Source of the DNA: Chitinophagaceae bacterium
Lineage (GTDB): Bacteria; Bacteroidota; Bacteroidia; Chitinophagales; Chitinophagaceae
Direction: 5' to 3'
Length of the DNA: 64,000 bases
NCBI GenBank assembly: GCA_025923075.1
Contig: JAICGN010000003.1
Location: forward strand, 26,823 to 90,822
The notes under the pieces were generated by a model. That model searched no databases, was not told where the DNA came from, and worked only from the letters and a program-made list of their open reading frames with translations. Of the stretch, positions 61,224-64,000 are shown piece after piece (within the stretch, counting starts at the first letter, position 1; every line of letters begins with the position of its first letter). The position numbers and the translations under genes are program-made.

Positions 61224-61277
61224 AATGGTGAATGGTCAATGGTGAATAAGCTGTTCCATGATTGACCATTCACCATT
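61224..61277. repeat. 17-base-pair perfect inverted repeat
   Basis: AATGGTGAATGGTCAAT (61224-61240) is the exact reverse complement of 61261-61277, with 20 bases between. It lies right after the SIS gene. No T-tract follows, so it is a repeat element more than a terminator. It contains the dispersed word also found at 5711 and 55650. Confidence 0.8.
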
Positions 61278-61311
61278 GAACATTGACAAAAAGGTGATTA
61301 GCGAACAGAAA

Positions 61312-61334
61312 GTTGAACGGAGCGTCGCAACGGA
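61312..61334. repeat. 23-base dispersed repeat, copy 2
   Basis: Identical to 16975-16997 over 23 bases, in the same orientation, followed by AAATAG in both cases. The leader of the fumarylacetoacetate hydrolase gene follows. Confidence 0.75.
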
Positions 61335-61397
61335 GCCAAATAGAGTTTCAAAACCTGACCACATAATATTTATCTTGCGCCACTAAATAATTGTTGA

Positions 61398-62402
61398 ATG
61401 AAATTAGTTTCTTACCTACAGGATGGACATGACAGGCTTGGCGTGTTGATAAACGATCTTGTTTATGATATGGAAGTGTTGCATCCCGATTTGCCAAACA
61501 GCATGGGTTTATTCCTGAATTACTGGGAAGAATCTTTTCCAGTAGCGCAGGCCGGGGAATTGATGCTGCGTGAAGGAACAAGGGACAGCAATAGAGGAAG
61601 GTTGCTGAATGATGTTGAATTGCTGGCACCGATCCCTTTTCCCACATCATGCCGTGACGGTTATGCATTTCGCCAGCATGTGGCTGCGGCGAGAAGAAAC
61701 CGTAAAGCGGAAATGATTCCGGAGTTTGATCAGTACCCGGTTTTTTATTTCACCAATCATCATAGCATACAAGGACCAGGTGACGTTCGTTGCATGCCTG
61801 ATCATTTTGAAAAGTTGGATTTTGAACTGGAAGCCGCGATAGTTGTTTGCAAACAAGGAAGAAATATAAAGGCGGAAGAAGCGGATGAATACATCGGCGG
61901 ATTAATGATCATGAATGACATTAGCGCAAGAAGACTCCAGATGGAAGAAATGCTGCTAAATCTTGGGCCGGCTAAAGGAAAAGATTTTTCTACCGCGACC
62001 GGACCCTGGCTGGTTACAATGGAGGAAATGGAAGAGTTCGTTGTTCCATGTAAAGAAAATCATGTCGGTAAAAGCTGGAACCTTTCCATGAAGTGTTGGG
62101 TAAATGGGGTACAGGTAAGTGAAGGGAATCTTTCCGATATGGATTGGACATTCGCGGAAATTATGGAAAGGGCTTCCTATGGTGTTGACCTTTATCCCGG
62201 TGACGTGATTGGCAGTGGAACGGTCGGCACCGGATGCTTTTTAGAATTGAATGGAACAGGTAAGCTGAATAATCCCAATTACACCGAACAATGGTTACAG
62301 CCAGGGGATATAGTTGAAATGGAGATCAGTGGACTTGGCAAATTGACGAATACTATCCTGGCAGATGAAAGTGACTGGAGTATTTTGAAACAAAAAAAAT
62401 AA
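61398..62402 (+). CDS. Fumarylacetoacetate hydrolase family protein
   Basis: A 334-residue protein of the FAH superfamily, which hydrolyses C-C bonds in 3-oxo acids; true FAH ends tyrosine breakdown. The metal ligand set is in LDFELEAAIVVCKQG (Glu residues) and GGLMIMNDISARR (Asp), with FYFTNHHSIQGPGD before them. Length and motifs suit the Bacteroidota group annotated as fumarylacetoacetate hydrolase. A flavin reductase gene lies 940 bases away in the same direction, a pairing seen in tyrosine degradation loci. Confidence 0.87.
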   Translation: MKLVSYLQDGHDRLGVLINDLVYDMEVLHPDLPNSMGLFLNYWEESFPVAQAGELMLREGTRDSNRGRLLNDVELLAPIPFPTSCRDGYAFRQHVAAARRNRKAEMIPEFDQYPVFYFTNHHSIQGPGDVRCMPDHFEKLDFELEAAIVVCKQGRNIKAEEADEYIGGLMIMNDISARRLQMEEMLLNLGPAKGKDFSTATGPWLVTMEEMEEFVVPCKENHVGKSWNLSMKCWVNGVQVSEGNLSDMDWTFAEIMERASYGVDLYPGDVIGSGTVGTGCFLELNGTGKLNNPNYTEQWLQPGDIVEMEISGLGKLTNTILADESDWSILKQKK

Positions 62403-62428
62403 AGCCTGGGATCAGTTGTCCCAGGCTT
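62402..62428. terminator. Bidirectional intrinsic terminator
   Basis: AAGCCTGGGA and TCCCAGGCTT make a perfect 10-base-pair stem with a 7-base loop. T-rich sequence follows on the minus strand (TTTATTTTTTTT), suiting the head-GIN gene; it also ends the FAH gene. Confidence 0.85.
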
Positions 62429-62445
62429 GAGTTGATGGTTTTTGA

Positions 62446-63171
62446 TTATATAACTACTTTATTTTTCTTTTTTACAGTAGCATTTCCCTTGTTATTCACT
62501 TTGCCAAGAAAAGAGTCTGAAACTTTCAATTCTTTTTCAGCATTTACCGTCGCTGAACCAACTCCATTGTTATCGATCTCCATTTTTTGTACAACAAAAT
62601 CCCCTGCCTGAACACTTCCAACGCTGTTGCTTTTGATCACAGCATTATCCGCACTGCCGGCAAGTTTTAAGGTGCCAACACTTTCATTTTCCAGGTGGAG
62701 CGTTTGCAATGTCATATTAAGATTAACTGAACCCACACTTTGGTTCTTTAATTTCAGGTCGGCGAATTTTAATTTGTCATCTGATGAAGTGCCGCCCACC
62801 ATACTCAGGGACATATTTTTCAAGGATTTGAAAGTTACATATACGGTCATTTTCTTTTTAGTATTGATGCTTACATCTTTTTTCATACGTATCGTAAGGT
62901 TTGATCCGTCATTCTCCACAATGAACAGGTCCATCAGGTTATCTTCAGCTTCAATTTTTACCTGCTCTTTATCGCCCTGCGATAGCTGAAGATTAAAAAC
63001 ACCTGAAGCTGTAAGCTCATCAAAAGATTTTACAGTAAAATCCTTTGTGATCATATTACCACTACCTTCAATTCTTTCCCTGTCGTTGTCTTTATGCTTA
63101 TCACTGTGTTGAGCTATTGTGGAAAGGCCCAGGACTGTTACTGCCATCATTAAAAAAAGGTTCTTTCTCAT
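62446..63171 (-). CDS. Head-GIN-domain (DUF2807) exported protein
   Basis: A 241-residue exported protein with signal peptide MRKNLFLMMAVTVLGLSTIA. The mature protein is a DUF2807 putative auto-transporter adhesin head, GIN domain (residues 40-235), made of short repeated strands with patterns like SVGSVNLNMTLQTLHLENESVGTLKL and NSVGSVQAGDFVVQKMEIDNNGVGS. It probably forms a beta-helix on the cell surface or in the periplasm. It is convergent with the FAH gene. Confidence 0.85.
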   Translation of the reverse strand: MRKNLFLMMAVTVLGLSTIAQHSDKHKDNDRERIEGSGNMITKDFTVKSFDELTASGVFNLQLSQGDKEQVKIEAEDNLMDLFIVENDGSNLTIRMKKDVSINTKKKMTVYVTFKSLKNMSLSMVGGTSSDDKLKFADLKLKNQSVGSVNLNMTLQTLHLENESVGTLKLAGSADNAVIKSNSVGSVQAGDFVVQKMEIDNNGVGSATVNAEKELKVSDSFLGKVNNKGNATVKKKNKVVI

Positions 63172-63343
63172 GACTAATTGGTTTAATAATACAATGCGAA
63201 GTCTTTCGTATAACGAAGATGGGGTTATTTATGTTACGTCGGTAGCAAAGAAATTATGAAAGGCAAAGAGGCGGGTTAAAAGGATTCTACTCGTTTCAAG
63301 TTTCGGATTCCATCTTTACGGATATTTGTTTTCAATCCCGTTT

Positions 63344-64000
63344 ATGACTTTTGATCTCAAAGACCTTAATACAGCCGAAAAACAGTACTACCTGCAGCAT
63401 GTCGTGGCGCCCCGGCCTGTTTGCTTCGCTTCCACAATTGATAAAGCTGGTAATGTGAATTTGAGTCCTTTTAGCTTTTTCAATTTGTTCTCATCCAACC
63501 CACCTATCGTTATTTTCTCACCGGCAAGAAGAGTTAGAGATAATACAATTAAACATACGTTGGAAAATGTTATGGAAGTACCAGAGGTTGCAATAAACAT
63601 TGTTACCTATGAAATGGTTCACCAGGTCTCACTTGCCAGTTGTGAATTCCCTAAAGAAATGAGTGAGTTTGCCAAAGCCGGTTTTACCCCGGAGCCTGCG
63701 ACTATCATTAAACCGCCAATGGTAAAAGAGAGTAAGGCAAAAATGGAATGCAAAGTGACTGAAATAAAACCATTAGGTACTGAAGGCGGAGCCGGAAACC
63801 TTGTTATTTGTGAGGTAGTACGACTGCATATCGATGATTCTCTTTTAGATGAAAATAAGAAAATTGATCAGCGAAAAATTCACCATATAGCAAGATTGGG
63901 AGGAGATTGGTATTGTAAGGTAGATGAAACAAATTTATTTATGGTTCCAAAACCAAATACGAAGTTGGGAATTGGCGTGGATGCATTGCCTGAAAGTATC
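63344..64000 (+). CDS. Flavin reductase-like protein, truncated by the window end
   Basis: The first 219 residues of a flavin reductase-like (split-barrel FMN-binding) protein. It begins MTFDLKDLNTAEKQYYLQHVVAPRPVCFASTIDKAGNVNLSPFSFFNLFSSNPPIVIFSP, the family hallmark with SPFSFF contacting FMN. The frame is open to the last base. Bacteroidota genomes often place this gene beside fumarylacetoacetate hydrolase and homogentisate dioxygenase, so the next genes may be of tyrosine breakdown. Confidence 0.88.
   Translation, partial: MTFDLKDLNTAEKQYYLQHVVAPRPVCFASTIDKAGNVNLSPFSFFNLFSSNPPIVIFSPARRVRDNTIKHTLENVMEVPEVAINIVTYEMVHQVSLASCEFPKEMSEFAKAGFTPEPATIIKPPMVKESKAKMECKVTEIKPLGTEGGAGNLVICEVVRLHIDDSLLDENKKIDQRKIHHIARLGGDWYCKVDETNLFMVPKPNTKLGIGVDALPESI

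Noticed and set aside
1..64000. CRISPR array, prophage, insertion sequence, tRNA or rRNA
   Set aside because: No regular repeat-spacer pattern, transposase, integrase, phage gene or tRNA cloverleaf was recognised by reading both strands.

Overview
The window reads as chromosomal DNA from a member of the Bacteroidota, most likely a Chitinophagaceae-type soil or freshwater organism. The evidence is a gliding-motility protein GldC, a DUF4290 protein, DUF6089 and PepSY-like secreted proteins, a MurA with the Asp variant of its active site, promoters of the Bacteroidota TTTG / TAnnTTTG type, and moderate AT richness. No phage, plasmid, insertion sequence, CRISPR array, tRNA or rRNA was seen. Most of the sequence is core genome. 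The accessory interest lies in repeats, an RNA candidate and one apparent frameshift fusion.

Layout. 1-5.6 kb: a HAD nucleotidase, a phospholipid block (psd, cdsA, CPBP protease), dusB and a glutathione peroxidase. 5.7-13.6 kb: mixed metabolism (aldehyde dehydrogenase, two Gfo/Idh oxidoreductases, tadA, a DUF1080 3-keto-glycoside hydrolase), superoxide dismutase, a Crp-type regulator and an orphan response regulator. 13.7-15.6 kb: rpmH-rnpA-yidD, then murI. 15.7-27.1 kb: the Bacteroidota envelope cluster on the minus strand (alpha/beta hydrolase, CBS protein, a BamA-like outer-membrane protein, nadK, DUF6089 barrel, uppS, bamA, two OmpH/Skp chaperones, murI), broken by an ion channel and a GlsB-type membrane protein. 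27.2-29.8 kb: cvpA-like, yqeY-like, gldC and a glycosyltransferase.

29.8-30.4 kb has no gene but holds a probable structured small RNA with its own terminator. 30.4-44.6 kb, plus strand: DUF4290, murA, an amino-acid permease, a YCII/DGPF protein paired with an ECF42-like sigma factor, gmk, a CBS-domain membrane protein, a large secreted metalloprotease, tatC, rpiB, an M28 peptidase and a secreted protein made of charged heptads. 44.7-54.9 kb: a deoxyhypusine-synthase-like protein lacking the catalytic lysine, three PepSY-like secreted paralogues, an AcpH-like protein, a tandem DUF2911 pair, asnB carrying a genomic palindromic repeat in frame, a trans-sulfuration enzyme and small proteins.

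54.9-61.2 kb: a fatty-acid hydroxylase and what looks like a saccharide-processing group: a GH9 glucanase, a NodB-type deacetylase without its own start, a ROK kinase, an MFS transporter and a SIS-domain sugar isomerase. The GH9 gene ends in an A AAA AAG heptamer followed by a hairpin, and the deacetylase continues in the -1 frame, so both domains may be made as one secreted protein by frameshifting. The window ends with a fumarylacetoacetate hydrolase, a head-GIN-domain protein and the start of a flavin reductase, possibly the edge of an aromatic amino-acid degradation locus.
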